Shown in pieces: positions 26,735-35,058 of a stretch of DNA of 64,000 nucleotides. The notes below the pieces were generated by a model. It was given only the letters and a program-made list of their open reading frames with translations. It was not told where the DNA came from and searched no databases. The stretch is from NCBI RefSeq assembly GCF_041428715.1, contig NZ_CP155572.1. One strand, 5' to 3'. Made by a program: the position numbers and the translations under genes. Within the stretch, counting starts at the first letter, position 1. Every line of letters starts with the position of its first letter. The DNA is from Sporomusa malonica. GTDB taxonomy: Bacteria > Bacillota > Negativicutes > Sporomusales > Sporomusaceae.

Positions 26735-27118
26735 TAAAAAGACTTTCAGCCCCAAGGGGCGAAAGTCTTGATTTCGCGGTACCACCCTAATTATACTCAA
26801 TTTCCTGTAACGCGGAAAAAACGCCAGACCTACACAAGAACCTCTTCAGTCCGGATACTCGGAAGTGAACTTCTGCCAGCTGTTTCGGCGCCGCTCTCAA
26901 TCTGTGGCAGCATCCTCCCTGTAGAAACGTGGCTAACATACTCTCTTCGTCATTGTACTGCAATGAAAATCATTATTAAATTATTGCAGCATCAGCCGTT
27001 TATACCACAAATACGCAGCAATGGAACCGGTAGCTTCGAACATTCTCCAGAAGAATTCGGCGGTCATCATCGTAAGACCACACCCTCTCTGCCTGTAATG
27101 GCAATTTCCGTCATTGCT
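26735..27118 (-). promoter_or_regulatory. T-box leader of pheST (Phe specifier)
   Basis: The minus strand shows TAGGGTGGTACCGCG (T-box, 26776-26790), a long terminator stem (26739-26769) and a specifier TTC (Phe, 27038-27040) in GAATGTTCGAAGC. The unit fills the whole 26713-27124 gap. Confidence 0.93.
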
Positions 27119-27124
27119 AAGCGT

Positions 27125-27153
27125 ATTATATCATAGCATTGTGCAAATTACAA
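27125..27153 (-). promoter_or_regulatory. pheST promoter
   Basis: TTGTAA (27148-27153), 17 bases, TATAAT (27125-27130) on the minus strand. The -35 box overlaps the stop codon of the upstream methyltransferase gene. Confidence 0.75.
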
Positions 27154-27960
27154 GTTGCCCCGCTGCCGAACAGCCTCATATATTATTACGCCTGCAGCTA
27201 CTGCAACATTGAGCGATTCAGCCTGGCCGACAAGCGGTATATTAATGCGTGCATTAGCTGCTTCAATCAGTTCATGGCTCACCCCTTGTCCTTCATTACC
27301 TAAGATAATGGCAACAGACTTTGTAAAGTCTAGCTGATAATAGACATCTGATTTTTGCAAACAAGTAGCCAGCATGGTAACACCACTCTGCCTGAGTTCT
27401 GATACCAACTCTTCAGGGGTTACGCCTTCTATTACCGGAAGATGAAATAAAGACCCCATCGTTGCGCGTACCGTTTTCCCCGCATATATATCTGCCGATC
27501 CCTTAAGCATAATTACGCCTGTACAGCCGGCGGCATCTGCCGTACGGATAATTGTACCTGCGTTACCTGGATCCTGAATACCGTCTAAAACAACAATCAA
27601 TGATGACATATTGTCTTGCGTGATCATTTGAGTGATCGAAGCCTGGCGCTTTTTTAAGACAGCCATAATTCCTTGCGGCTGCTCTGTATCAGATATTTTA
27701 TTATAGATATCTTCAGGTACTATTACCATGCGACATTTTGTTGCGGACAACTTATCAATAATAACTCGCGTCCGTTCACGAGATGCAGCGGCTTCAGTAT
27801 AAATACAGACTTCAGCAGGCCATGCAGAAGCAGCACATTCTTCGACTATGCGCATTCCCTCAGCCACGAACATTCCTAGACTATCCCGGTACTTTCTTTG
27901 CTTAAGTGAAGTAACTTCTTTGATTAACTTATTTGTCGGGCTGGAAACGAACTCGGTCAT
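27148..27960 (-). CDS. SpoU/TrmH-family RNA 2'-O-methyltransferase
   Basis: This 270-residue knotted (SPOUT) methyltransferase has an N-terminal substrate-binding domain (SPTNKLIKEVTSLKQRKYR, FVAEGMRIVEE) and the three SpoU motifs: VVLDGIQDPGNAGTIIRTADAAG, ILGNEGQGVS and IPLVGQAESLNVAVAAGVI. It modifies a ribose in rRNA or tRNA; the target nucleotide cannot be read from sequence. It overlaps ktrA by 4 bases (ATGA) and is therefore coupled to the K+ uptake genes. This position before pheST is common in Firmicutes. Confidence 0.93.
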   Translation of the reverse strand: MTEFVSSPTNKLIKEVTSLKQRKYRDSLGMFVAEGMRIVEECAASAWPAEVCIYTEAAASRERTRVIIDKLSATKCRMVIVPEDIYNKISDTEQPQGIMAVLKKRQASITQMITQDNMSSLIVVLDGIQDPGNAGTIIRTADAAGCTGVIMLKGSADIYAGKTVRATMGSLFHLPVIEGVTPEELVSELRQSGVTMLATCLQKSDVYYQLDFTKSVAIILGNEGQGVSHELIEAANARINIPLVGQAESLNVAVAAGVIIYEAVRQRGNL

Positions 27961-28619
27961 TCTAATTCCTCTAGCTTTCGAACACCTTTTGTTTGACCAA
28001 CAAAGATTAAAATATCTCCAGTTTTAATTTTCTCGTCAGGCAGCGGCGGGACAATAAGTTCTTCTCCCCGCTTAATAGCCACGACGTTAACTTCATATTT
28101 AGCCCTTAAGTTAGCTTCTGCAAGACTTTGGCCTACTAATGACTTTGGTGCAGTGATTTCAACAATGCTAAGGTTGGGAGATAATTCAATAAACTCTAAT
28201 ACATTTGTTGATACCAGGTTGTGAGCAACCCGTTGCCCCATATCACGCTCTGGATAAACAACACGGTCTGCTCCGATTTTGGATAGCATCTTACCATGTA
28301 ATTCATTGCGCGCTTTAGCCACAATATATTTTACGCCAAGATCTTTAAGCAAGAGTGTTGTTAAAACATTGGCTTGAATATCTTCACCAATGGCAACAAC
28401 TACTACATCAAAATTACGGATACCTAAGGCTTTGAGCGAGTTTTCATCAGTGGTATCAGCCTGAACAACATGGGTTACTTCTTCACTAAATTTTTGAATT
28501 CGCTCTTCGTCTGCATCAATGGCTAACACTTCACAACCAAGCTTATATAATGCGTTAGCCACACTAGTACCAAAACGCCCTAATCCGATAACAGCAAATT
28601 GCTTGTTTTTATTTTTCAT
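27957..28619 (-). CDS. ktrA: Ktr potassium uptake regulatory subunit (RCK)
   Basis: This 220-residue cytoplasmic gating ring protein has an RCK_N Rossmann domain with the dinucleotide loop GLGRFGTSVANAL and an acidic residue at the end of strand 2 (LAIDADEE). A C-terminal TrkA_C domain (SLVGQSLAEANLR to FVGQTKGVRKLEELE) follows. Such rings bind ATP/ADP, and in many Firmicutes c-di-AMP at the C domain, to gate the KtrB channel. It is 15 bases behind ktrB. Confidence 0.95.
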   Translation of the reverse strand: MKNKNKQFAVIGLGRFGTSVANALYKLGCEVLAIDADEERIQKFSEEVTHVVQADTTDENSLKALGIRNFDVVVVAIGEDIQANVLTTLLLKDLGVKYIVAKARNELHGKMLSKIGADRVVYPERDMGQRVAHNLVSTNVLEFIELSPNLSIVEITAPKSLVGQSLAEANLRAKYEVNVVAIKRGEELIVPPLPDEKIKTGDILIFVGQTKGVRKLEELE

Positions 28620-28634
28620 GATAACGCTCTCCTC

Positions 28635-30002
28635 TTAACCGATAATAATTTTACCTTCTGGATATTGCAAATTACCCTTTCTGGTTTTTAATGCCAGCGC
28701 CAATGCCAAGGTAACCGGACCAACCCTTCCAGCAAACATGGTTAAAACAAGCCAAAGCTTGCCAGTAGTTGTCAAAGTTGGCGTAATCCCCGTTGATAAG
28801 CCTACAGTACCAAACGCAGATGTTGCCTCAAATAATAATTTAAGAAAAGGTTGTTTTTCAGTAATACTGAGCATCATAGTTATAAAAATAACTAAGACAG
28901 CTGAAATCAGCATTACTGAAAATGCCTTATAAATAATTGAATAAGGAATTCGCCGTTCAAATAGTTCTGCATCATTTCTTCCCCTGATAAGCGCCCATAT
29001 GGCAGCTCCCATAACACTAGCTGTTGTAGTTTTTATCCCGCCGCCTGTTGATGACGGTGATGCTCCGATAAACATGAGCAGTACTATAAAGAATAGTGTG
29101 GCATCAGTAAGCTTACCGATGTCAAGAGTATTGTACCCTGCCGTACGCGGTGTCATCGACTGGAAATAACTTCCCAAAATTTTTCCTTGCCAAGACAAGT
29201 TAGCCAATGTATCCGGGTTATCATATTCCAGCAAAAAGAATACAATTGCACCAAAAATCATCAGTATTAAAGTAGTAATTAATACAACCTTAGTATGTAA
29301 AGAGAACCGAGAAAAGCGGCGGTTTGTCCAAATATCTGCAATTACGGTAAAACCAATACCGCCTAAAATAAAGAGCAACGAAATTACTAAGTTAACTACA
29401 ATGTCATTTACATAATTGGTAATACTAGAAAACGGGCCAGTAACGCTACCAAATAAGTCAAACCCTGCGTTGCAAAAAGCTGAAACTGCATGCCAATAGC
29501 CAAAATAAAAGGCTTTGGAGCCCAACTCTTGGTACCATCGGATTGCCAGAATGGTACCGCCAATAAACTCGATTAATAAGGTTGCCTTGATCATATACTG
29601 CATCAGGCGTACAACTCCAGCTACTGAAAGCTGATTCAACGCTTCTTGCATGACTAGTCGCTGCCTTAAATTAATCCTTTTGCCAATCAGTATTGCCATC
29701 AGTGTTGACATGGCCATTATGCCTAAGCCACCGATCTGAATTAAACTCACTACAACAAGTTGTCCGAATAATGAAAAGTATGTACCAGTATCAACTACAA
29801 CTAAGCCGGTTACACATACAGCCGAAGTTGCAGTAAATACAGCATCAATAAAACTTAATCTTTGGCCTGTCGCTGATGCCATCGGCATCATTAGCAAGAA
29901 TGCCCCTCCCAAGATCAGCCCCGCAAACCCCAACACGAGTATCTGGTATGGGGTAAGTTTCCACTGAGCGATATCGAGCAGGTTAGCAATTTTCCCCTCC
30001 AA
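28635..30002 (-). CDS. ktrB: Ktr/Trk potassium transporter membrane subunit
   Basis: This roughly 455-residue membrane protein has four M1-P-M2 repeats whose selectivity-filter glycines are visible as AVCVTGLVVVDTG, FCNAGFDLFG, GASPSSTGGGIK and AFGTVGLSTG. The pattern fits KtrB/TrkH. I place the start at TTG 30002, 6 bases after AAGAGGTGG; another TTG at 30023 would add 7 residues but has only a weak site. It forms an operon with ktrA and the RNA methyltransferase. Confidence 0.95.
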   Translation of the reverse strand: MEGKIANLLDIAQWKLTPYQILVLGFAGLILGGAFLLMMPMASATGQRLSFIDAVFTATSAVCVTGLVVVDTGTYFSLFGQLVVVSLIQIGGLGIMAMSTLMAILIGKRINLRQRLVMQEALNQLSVAGVVRLMQYMIKATLLIEFIGGTILAIRWYQELGSKAFYFGYWHAVSAFCNAGFDLFGSVTGPFSSITNYVNDIVVNLVISLLFILGGIGFTVIADIWTNRRFSRFSLHTKVVLITTLILMIFGAIVFFLLEYDNPDTLANLSWQGKILGSYFQSMTPRTAGYNTLDIGKLTDATLFFIVLLMFIGASPSSTGGGIKTTTASVMGAAIWALIRGRNDAELFERRIPYSIIYKAFSVMLISAVLVIFITMMLSITEKQPFLKLLFEATSAFGTVGLSTGITPTLTTTGKLWLVLTMFAGRVGPVTLALALALKTRKGNLQYPEGKIIIG

Positions 30003-30100
30003 AATATTCCACCTCTTATTCAACTATACCTAAAAATTATACCCAAATTAAGAAAACTAAACAAGCTCCTGGATAAACTATTTAAAAAGGGGGTGATACT

Positions 30101-30280
30101 TTGAATTCATCAGGAGATTCTGGAGCAACTATGCAGCATATTTTTAACAAAAATATAGCTAACACAGCAACTGTCAACTATAAGCGGCCAGTAACCTCAG
30201 GCGAAATTCAAGACAAACTGCGCAACAATCTAACTGAATACAGCGAAAGCAATCCCGAGCCACCATCTATGAAAGACTAA
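30101..30280 (+). CDS. hypothetical 59-residue hydrophilic protein
   Basis: AAGGGGGTGA stands 4 bases before a TTG at 30101, and the frame runs 59 codons to TAA. The product is Asn/Ser-rich and polar, with a short basic middle (NYKRPVTSGEIQDKLRNN) and no membrane segment. I do not recognise a family. The strong ribosome site and the divergence from ktrB support it. Such small proteins next to stress or spore genes are often sporulation-linked, which is only a guess here. Confidence 0.5.
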   Translation: MNSSGDSGATMQHIFNKNIANTATVNYKRPVTSGEIQDKLRNNLTEYSESNPEPPSMKD

Positions 30281-30308
30281 TACTAATATATACAAATTTA
30301 AGTAACAA

Positions 30309-30338
30309 ATACCCCCGGTCGCTATGCGCCGGGGGTAT
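30309..30338. terminator. GC-rich hairpin between convergent genes
   Basis: A perfect 10-bp stem ATACCCCCGG/CCGGGGGTAT with a 10-base loop. Weak T-tracts follow. It probably ends the aldolase gene and the small ORF at 30101. Confidence 0.7.
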
Positions 30339-30357
30339 TAAATAAGTCTTTTATCGC

Positions 30358-31206
30358 CTATATCGCTTTAGAGATGCAGTCAAAAGATAGCATATATCTA
30401 CGGACTGAATCCTTAACACCTTTTTTCACCATCGACATAAGATGAATATAGTTAGCTGACTGATTTTTAGCAAGCTCGGCTCGTATGGTTTCACCAGCTG
30501 CCATCGACATGTCAGTTGCAATATTAATTTTAGTTATACCTGACTGAATTGAGCTTTGATAATCTTCTTTAGTAAGCTTTGAACCGCCATGCATAACAAG
30601 CGGTACATTTACTGTATTGTTTAGTTCTGATAACCGGGAAAAATTGAGTTTGGGACCGCCGTGGTAAACCCCATGATTGGTCCCTACTGCCACAGCCAAC
30701 GCATCGACTTTGGTTTTCTCTACAAAATTGCAGGCAATATCTGGTTTAACTATGTTTTCTTCATTTATATCTTTGACATTGTCGTAACAACCAACATAGC
30801 CCAATTCACCCTCGACTGAAACACCGAGCGAATGGGCTATGCGCGTAATTTCCTTGGTACGTTTTAAGTTGTCCTCAATAGACAGGGCTGAACCATCAAA
30901 CATAACAGAAGTAAATCCCCAGCGGATGGCTTTCATTACCCCTTCGTAAGTATATCCATGGTCAAGATGGAGCGCAACAGGCACAGATGCTTTTTGTGCA
31001 CCTCTGATCATTGCCGCACTAAGAGTATCAACATCGACAAATTTAAACAAACGCTCAGGAATACCAAGCACCAGGGGAGTTTTCAGTTCTTCTGCCACCT
31101 CAATCACAGCGCCTAAAGTCTCAAAATTAAATACATTAAAACCGCCTACTGCATACTTTCTTTTTCTTGCATCCTGGAGTAATTCTTTCATTGTTACTAA
31201 GGCCAA
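30358..31206 (-). CDS. class II fructose-bisphosphate aldolase family protein
   Basis: This 282-residue zinc-dependent aldolase is of the FbaA/GatY/KbaY family. LHLDHGYTYEGVMKAI supplies catalytic Asp and zinc His, VEGELG the second metal region, VGTNHGVYHGGPKLNF the next zinc His, and PLVMHGGSKLTKEDYQ and GITKINIATDM the phosphate-binding end. It could act on fructose 1,6-bisphosphate or a tagatose/ketose bisphosphate; sequence alone does not decide. The TTG start at 31206 follows AGGAGGAG. It stands alone, without other glycolytic genes. Confidence 0.9.
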   Translation of the reverse strand: MALVTMKELLQDARKRKYAVGGFNVFNFETLGAVIEVAEELKTPLVLGIPERLFKFVDVDTLSAAMIRGAQKASVPVALHLDHGYTYEGVMKAIRWGFTSVMFDGSALSIEDNLKRTKEITRIAHSLGVSVEGELGYVGCYDNVKDINEENIVKPDIACNFVEKTKVDALAVAVGTNHGVYHGGPKLNFSRLSELNNTVNVPLVMHGGSKLTKEDYQSSIQSGITKINIATDMSMAAGETIRAELAKNQSANYIHLMSMVKKGVKDSVRRYMLSFDCISKAI

Positions 31207-31404
31207 GGGTAACTCCTCCTTTTTTGTTATAGTAAGCCAGTATTAAGTTTTTAGTAATTATTGGTTATATATTTTATTCGCCACTACCCTAAAAAAACCT
31301 GCCCATTATAATAAAATTTTAAAAAATCAAATTTTTCAGCTTATATTATACTTTTCTGGATTTGTTTACTAGTAATTCCAATATATATATATATTATGCA
31401 TTAA

Positions 31405-31445
31405 GGACGCAAAAAAACTCTCGGAAATATTCCGAGAGTTTTTAA
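31405..31445 (-). terminator. terminator of infC-rpmI-rplT
   Basis: A perfect 11-bp stem AAACTCTCGGA/TCCGAGAGTTT (31415-31441) with a T-run on the minus strand, just after rplT. The 31207-31400 stretch upstream of the aldolase gene is AT-rich and holds nothing else I can name. Confidence 0.9.
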
Positions 31446-31449
31446 AAAC

Positions 31450-31803
31450 TTACAATTGCTCTTTTGCAGTGCCTACCAGCTTGCCGAATGCAGCCATATC
31501 GGTAACTGCCAGATCTGCCAGCATTTTGCGGTTAACTTCTACACCAGCTTTTTTGAGTCCATTGATAAGCTGGCTGTAAGAAATGCCGTTAATACGAGCG
31601 GCAGCATTAATCCTGGTAATCCACAGTTTACGGAAGTCGCCTTTCTTGGCGCGGCGGTCACGACGCGCATAGTACAGCGCTTTCATCACTGTTTCGTTGG
31701 CTTTTTTGAACAGCTTGCTCTTAGAACCGCGATAACCTTTGGCTAATTTAAGAATCTTCTTATGACGTCTATGTGCAGTAACGCCTTTTTTAACTCTTGG
31801 CAT
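31450..31803 (-). CDS. rplT: 50S ribosomal protein L20
   Basis: 117 residues, the usual length. The sequence starts PRVKKGVTAHRRHKKILKLA and ends in the globular rRNA-binding domain (LWITRINAAARINGISYSQLI). L20 is needed for early 50S assembly and, in Firmicutes, represses this operon by binding its leader. Preceded by AGGAGG. Confidence 0.99.
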   Translation of the reverse strand: MPRVKKGVTAHRRHKKILKLAKGYRGSKSKLFKKANETVMKALYYARRDRRAKKGDFRKLWITRINAAARINGISYSQLINGLKKAGVEVNRKMLADLAVTDMAAFGKLVGTAKEQL

Positions 31804-31843
31804 GTCACATACCTCCTGATGTACTTATAAATTGTTATATACT

Positions 31844-32041
31844 TTAGGCGTAAGGAAGCATTTTCACTACGCGGTCATGGTCAGATTTGCTAACCATAGC
31901 TGCTTTACGCAGGTTGCGTTTACGGGACGGAGACTTTTTCTCAAGAATATGACTCTTGAAGGCTTTGGCGCGTTTAAATTCACCGCTACCAGTTACTTTG
32001 AAACGTTTAGCAGCGCTTCTGCGGGTTTTCATTTTTGGCAT
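31844..32041 (-). CDS. rpmI: 50S ribosomal protein L35
   Basis: 65 residues with the L35 signature PKMKTRRSAAKRFKVTGSGE and the C-terminal VSKSDHDRVVKMLPYA. It sits between infC and rplT in the standard order. ATG 32041 follows AAAGGGGA. Confidence 0.99.
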   Translation of the reverse strand: MPKMKTRRSAAKRFKVTGSGEFKRAKAFKSHILEKKSPSRKRNLRKAAMVSKSDHDRVVKMLPYA

Positions 32042-32062
32042 GGTTGGATATCCCCTTTCTAT

Positions 32063-32599
32063 TTATGTGCTAGATTGCGTATTGTTGTTGGGCTTTGGAG
32101 CTACAATCATAATCATATTTTTACCTTCGAGCTTGGCATCACGTTCGATATTAGCCATCTCTTTAAGCAAGCTAGCCATTCTTACCAGCACTTGTTTGCC
32201 AAGTTCAGGATGAGAAAGTTCACGTCCTCTGAACATGATGGTTACTTTGACTTTGTCGCCGTCTTCTAAAAAGCGCTGGGCATTCTTTAGCTTAACGTTA
32301 AAATCATGGTCCTCAATGTTGGGACGGAGTTTAACTTCTTTAAGCGCAACTACCTTTTGCTTCTTTTTGACTTCTTTGTCGCGTTTTTGCTGCTCATACC
32401 GGAATTTGCCAAAATCCATAATCCGGCATACTGGTGGCTTAGCTGTTGGTGCTACTTCCACCAAGTCAAGGTTTTGCTCCACTGCCAAACGCAACGCGTC
32501 TCTCAGCAACATAATCCCCAGCTGCTCATTAGTGCTGCTAACTAACCGAACTTCCCTTGCCCGAATTTCTTCGTTCATCTTTAAAGTTTCTTTGCTAAT
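32063..32599 (-). CDS. infC: translation initiation factor IF-3, ATT start codon
   Basis: About 178 residues with the IF3 N-domain (NEEIRAREVRLVSSTNEQLG), the linker with QQKRDKEVKKKQK and the C-domain (DHDFNVKLKNAQRFLEDGDKVKVTIMF). A perfect AGGAGGTGA (32606-32614) stands 6 bases before ATT at 32599, reading ISKETLK into the conserved MNEEIRA. The ATG at 32578 has no ribosome site. A rare AUU-class start is the known basis of infC autocontrol in other bacteria, since IF3 itself rejects non-canonical starts. I therefore annotate ATT. Confidence 0.9.
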   Translation of the reverse strand: MSKETLKMNEEIRAREVRLVSSTNEQLGIMLLRDALRLAVEQNLDLVEVAPTAKPPVCRIMDFGKFRYEQQKRDKEVKKKQKVVALKEVKLRPNIEDHDFNVKLKNAQRFLEDGDKVKVTIMFRGRELSHPELGKQVLVRMASLLKEMANIERDAKLEGKNMIMIVAPKPNNNTQSST

Positions 32600-32619
32600 T
32601 GCCGCTCACCTCCTAATAT

Positions 32620-32770
32620 ACTTTGCTAAAATAAAAAACGGATGGCATAAACCACCCGCGTAACAGCACAATCCAATAATGATTTGCTTGATAATACCCT
32701 ACTAACTACCCTGCAGGCGCTGTAAGGTGAGAAGCGGATGGCTTCTGCTTTAAAATCGATTCAATTTACT
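32620..32770 (-). promoter_or_regulatory. infC-rpmI-rplT leader (L20-type) with terminator
   Basis: On the minus strand the leader contains CTTCTCACCTTACAGCGC followed by paired segments, and ends in a 7-bp terminator CGGGTGG-TTTATG-CCATCCG plus T6 (32633-32658) before infC. This is the layout of the Firmicute L20 leader, in which L20 promotes termination. It is matched by layout only, not by a covariance model. Confidence 0.65.
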
Positions 32771-32775
32771 TGATA

Positions 32776-32804
32776 ATATTAACACCTTATACCATAGAAG
32801 TCAA
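32776..32804 (-). promoter_or_regulatory. infC operon promoter
   Basis: TTGACT (32799-32804), 17 bases, TAATAT (32776-32781) on the minus strand. Confidence 0.7.
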
Positions 32805-32823
32805 GTTGTTTTCTTTAAAAATA

Positions 32824-34734
32824 TCAACTTTTAGCAGCAATCTCGGCAATCACTGTGGTAACAAAGCTGTCAACAGGCATTGCACCAATATCGCCTTGGC
32901 CGCGCTTACGAACAGCAACACAACGCGTCTCAGCTTCTTTGTCACCGACAACCAGCATATAAGGAACTTTTTCTAACTGGGCTTCACGAATTTTGTACCC
33001 AATTTTTTCGTTACGGTCATCAACATCCACACGAATGTCCTGGTCACGCATTTCTTGAGCTATTTCTCTAGCGTAATCAGCATGCCGTTCACTTATTGGC
33101 AAAATCTTAACCTGCACGGGCGCAAGCCAAATGGGGAAAGCTCCGGCGAAATGTTCGATTAGAATCCCGATAAACCGTTCTATACTTCCGTAGGCCACGC
33201 GGTGAATCATTACCGGACGATGCTTAAGGCCATCTTCGCCAATATAAGTCAAGTCAAATTTTTCTGGCATTAGCATATCAAGCTGAATGGTACCGCATTG
33301 CCAAGTACGGCCAATGGAATCTTTCAGATGGAAGTCAATTTTGGGGCCATAAAAAGCGCCATCCCCGGGATTAATTTTAAAAGGCATATCAAGCTCTTCT
33401 AACGCCTCTCTCAGCGCAGTTGTCGCAGTTTCCCATATCTCATCAGAACCCATAGCCTTTGCCGGTTTGGTACTCAACTCAGCGTGATAGGACAAGCCAA
33501 ATACGCTGTACACAGTATTAAAGAGCTCAATAACTTTCTTAATTTCAGCCTTGATTTGCGACGGAAGCATAAAAATATGAGAATCATCCTGTGTAAAACT
33601 GCGCACTCGCATAAGTCCGTGCAACGCTCCAGAAATCTCATGGCGGTGAACAAGTCCTAGCTCACAGGTGCGCAGCGGAAAATCACGATAACTATGGTGC
33701 TGTGTGCGATATATCAGAATACCGCCCGGACAGTTCATGGGCTTTACTGCATAACCTTCTTCGTCAATTTTCGTAAAATACATATTCTGCCGGTAGTGAT
33801 CCCAGTGACCTGACTGCTGCCATAGTTTTTGATGTAAAATAATCGGGGTCTTGATTTCCTGATAGCCGTACTTTACATGCAGTTTGCGCCAAAAGGCTTC
33901 CAGCTCATTCCGGATAACCATACCCTTCGGATGAAAGAATGGGAAGCCCGGGCCCTCATCCTGAATACTGAACAGATCGAGTTCACGCCCTAACTTGCGA
34001 TGGTCACGCTTGGCCGCCTCTTCCATCATAGTTATATAAGCTTCTAGGTCTGCTTTTTTCTCAAATGATGTTCCATAGATACGCTGCAGCATTTTCCGTT
34101 TTTCGTCCCCACGCCAGTAGGCACCGGCAATGCTTTGAAGCTTGATAGCTTTAACACGTCCAGTGGAATGAACATGGGGTCCTGCACATAAGTCAACAAA
34201 TTCGCCTTGTTTATACAGCGATATTTGCACATCTTCTGGCAAATCACGAATAAGTTCCTGTTTATATACCTCACCTTGTTCGCCAAATAGCTCAATTGCC
34301 TCATCGCGACTGACTGTCCGGCGTTCAAGCGGCAGGTTTTCCTTAACTATGGTTTCCATTTCGGCCTGAATTTTTCCCAAGTCTTCAGGAGTAAAAATAT
34401 GGGTAGTATCAAAATCATAATAGAAACCGTTCGCAATCGCGGGACCAATTCCTATCTTAACATCATCATATAGGCGTTTAACAGCTTGGGCCAGAATATG
34501 CGATGATGTATGCCGCAAAGCATCTTTGCCTTCAGCATCTTCAAATGTCAAAAATTCGACTGCTGCATCTTTTTCAAGTTTGGCAGACAAATCTATTACT
34601 TTACCGTCTACCTTGGCAACTAACGCTGCTTTAGCTAAATTGCGGCTAATTGATTCAGCAGCTTGGGCCAGTGTTATTCCTTGTTCGACTTCGCGCACTG
34701 CTCCGTCTTTTAACGTCATCTTAATTTTGTTCAT
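32824..34734 (-). CDS. thrS: threonine-tRNA ligase
   Basis: This 636-residue enzyme is of standard architecture: TGS domain (1-65), the second additional domain for editing (HTSSHILAQAVKRL and LCAGPHVHSTG supply zinc/editing His and Cys), a class II catalytic core (MNCPGGILIYRT, GLMRVRSFTQDDSHIF) and a C-terminal anticodon-binding domain. ATG 34734 is chosen because AAGGAGG lies 9 bases before it; the longer frame up to 34830 would run into the T-box terminator. It is controlled by a Thr T-box. Confidence 0.98.
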   Translation of the reverse strand: MNKIKMTLKDGAVREVEQGITLAQAAESISRNLAKAALVAKVDGKVIDLSAKLEKDAAVEFLTFEDAEGKDALRHTSSHILAQAVKRLYDDVKIGIGPAIANGFYYDFDTTHIFTPEDLGKIQAEMETIVKENLPLERRTVSRDEAIELFGEQGEVYKQELIRDLPEDVQISLYKQGEFVDLCAGPHVHSTGRVKAIKLQSIAGAYWRGDEKRKMLQRIYGTSFEKKADLEAYITMMEEAAKRDHRKLGRELDLFSIQDEGPGFPFFHPKGMVIRNELEAFWRKLHVKYGYQEIKTPIILHQKLWQQSGHWDHYRQNMYFTKIDEEGYAVKPMNCPGGILIYRTQHHSYRDFPLRTCELGLVHRHEISGALHGLMRVRSFTQDDSHIFMLPSQIKAEIKKVIELFNTVYSVFGLSYHAELSTKPAKAMGSDEIWETATTALREALEELDMPFKINPGDGAFYGPKIDFHLKDSIGRTWQCGTIQLDMLMPEKFDLTYIGEDGLKHRPVMIHRVAYGSIERFIGILIEHFAGAFPIWLAPVQVKILPISERHADYAREIAQEMRDQDIRVDVDDRNEKIGYKIREAQLEKVPYMLVVGDKEAETRCVAVRKRGQGDIGAMPVDSFVTTVIAEIAAKS

Positions 34735-34754
34735 GTTCGGCAGCCTCCTTAACA

Positions 34755-35021
34755 AAATAAAAAAACTCTCATTCCCTATAGGGACGAGAGTTTTATACCC
34801 GTGGTTCCACCCTGCTTGGCGCAATGCCATCTCAGTATTTGATAACGGGGAGTTATCCCCCGGCTCAGCTTACACGTACTTGTTCAGCTAAGCAGTTTCG
34901 AGGTGGTAATGAACGCTTGGTTTGCGTAAAGATGCTTACAGCCTATGACATCTTTTCTCTGGAACGCCTTTCAATACTTCATCTTGTCCTCGGCATTACT
35001 GTTAATCGCAGTGTTTAATTA
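34755..35021 (-). promoter_or_regulatory. T-box leader of thrS
   Basis: The T-box AGGGTGGAACCACGGG (minus strand, around 34799-34814) is followed by the terminator stem AAAACTCTCRTTCCCTA (34762-34794). An ACC triplet (Thr) occurs in the specifier region near 34905. The T-box class is certain and the exact specifier position less so. Confidence 0.9.
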
Positions 35022-35027
35022 TCAAAA

Positions 35028-35056
35028 ATTATATACCAATTCAAAACCATTGTCAA
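35028..35056 (-). promoter_or_regulatory. thrS promoter
   Basis: A consensus TTGACA (35051-35056), 17 bases, TATAAT (35028-35033) on the minus strand. It lies immediately after the ytxC stop, so thrS has its own transcript. Confidence 0.88.
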
Positions 35057-35058
35057 GG

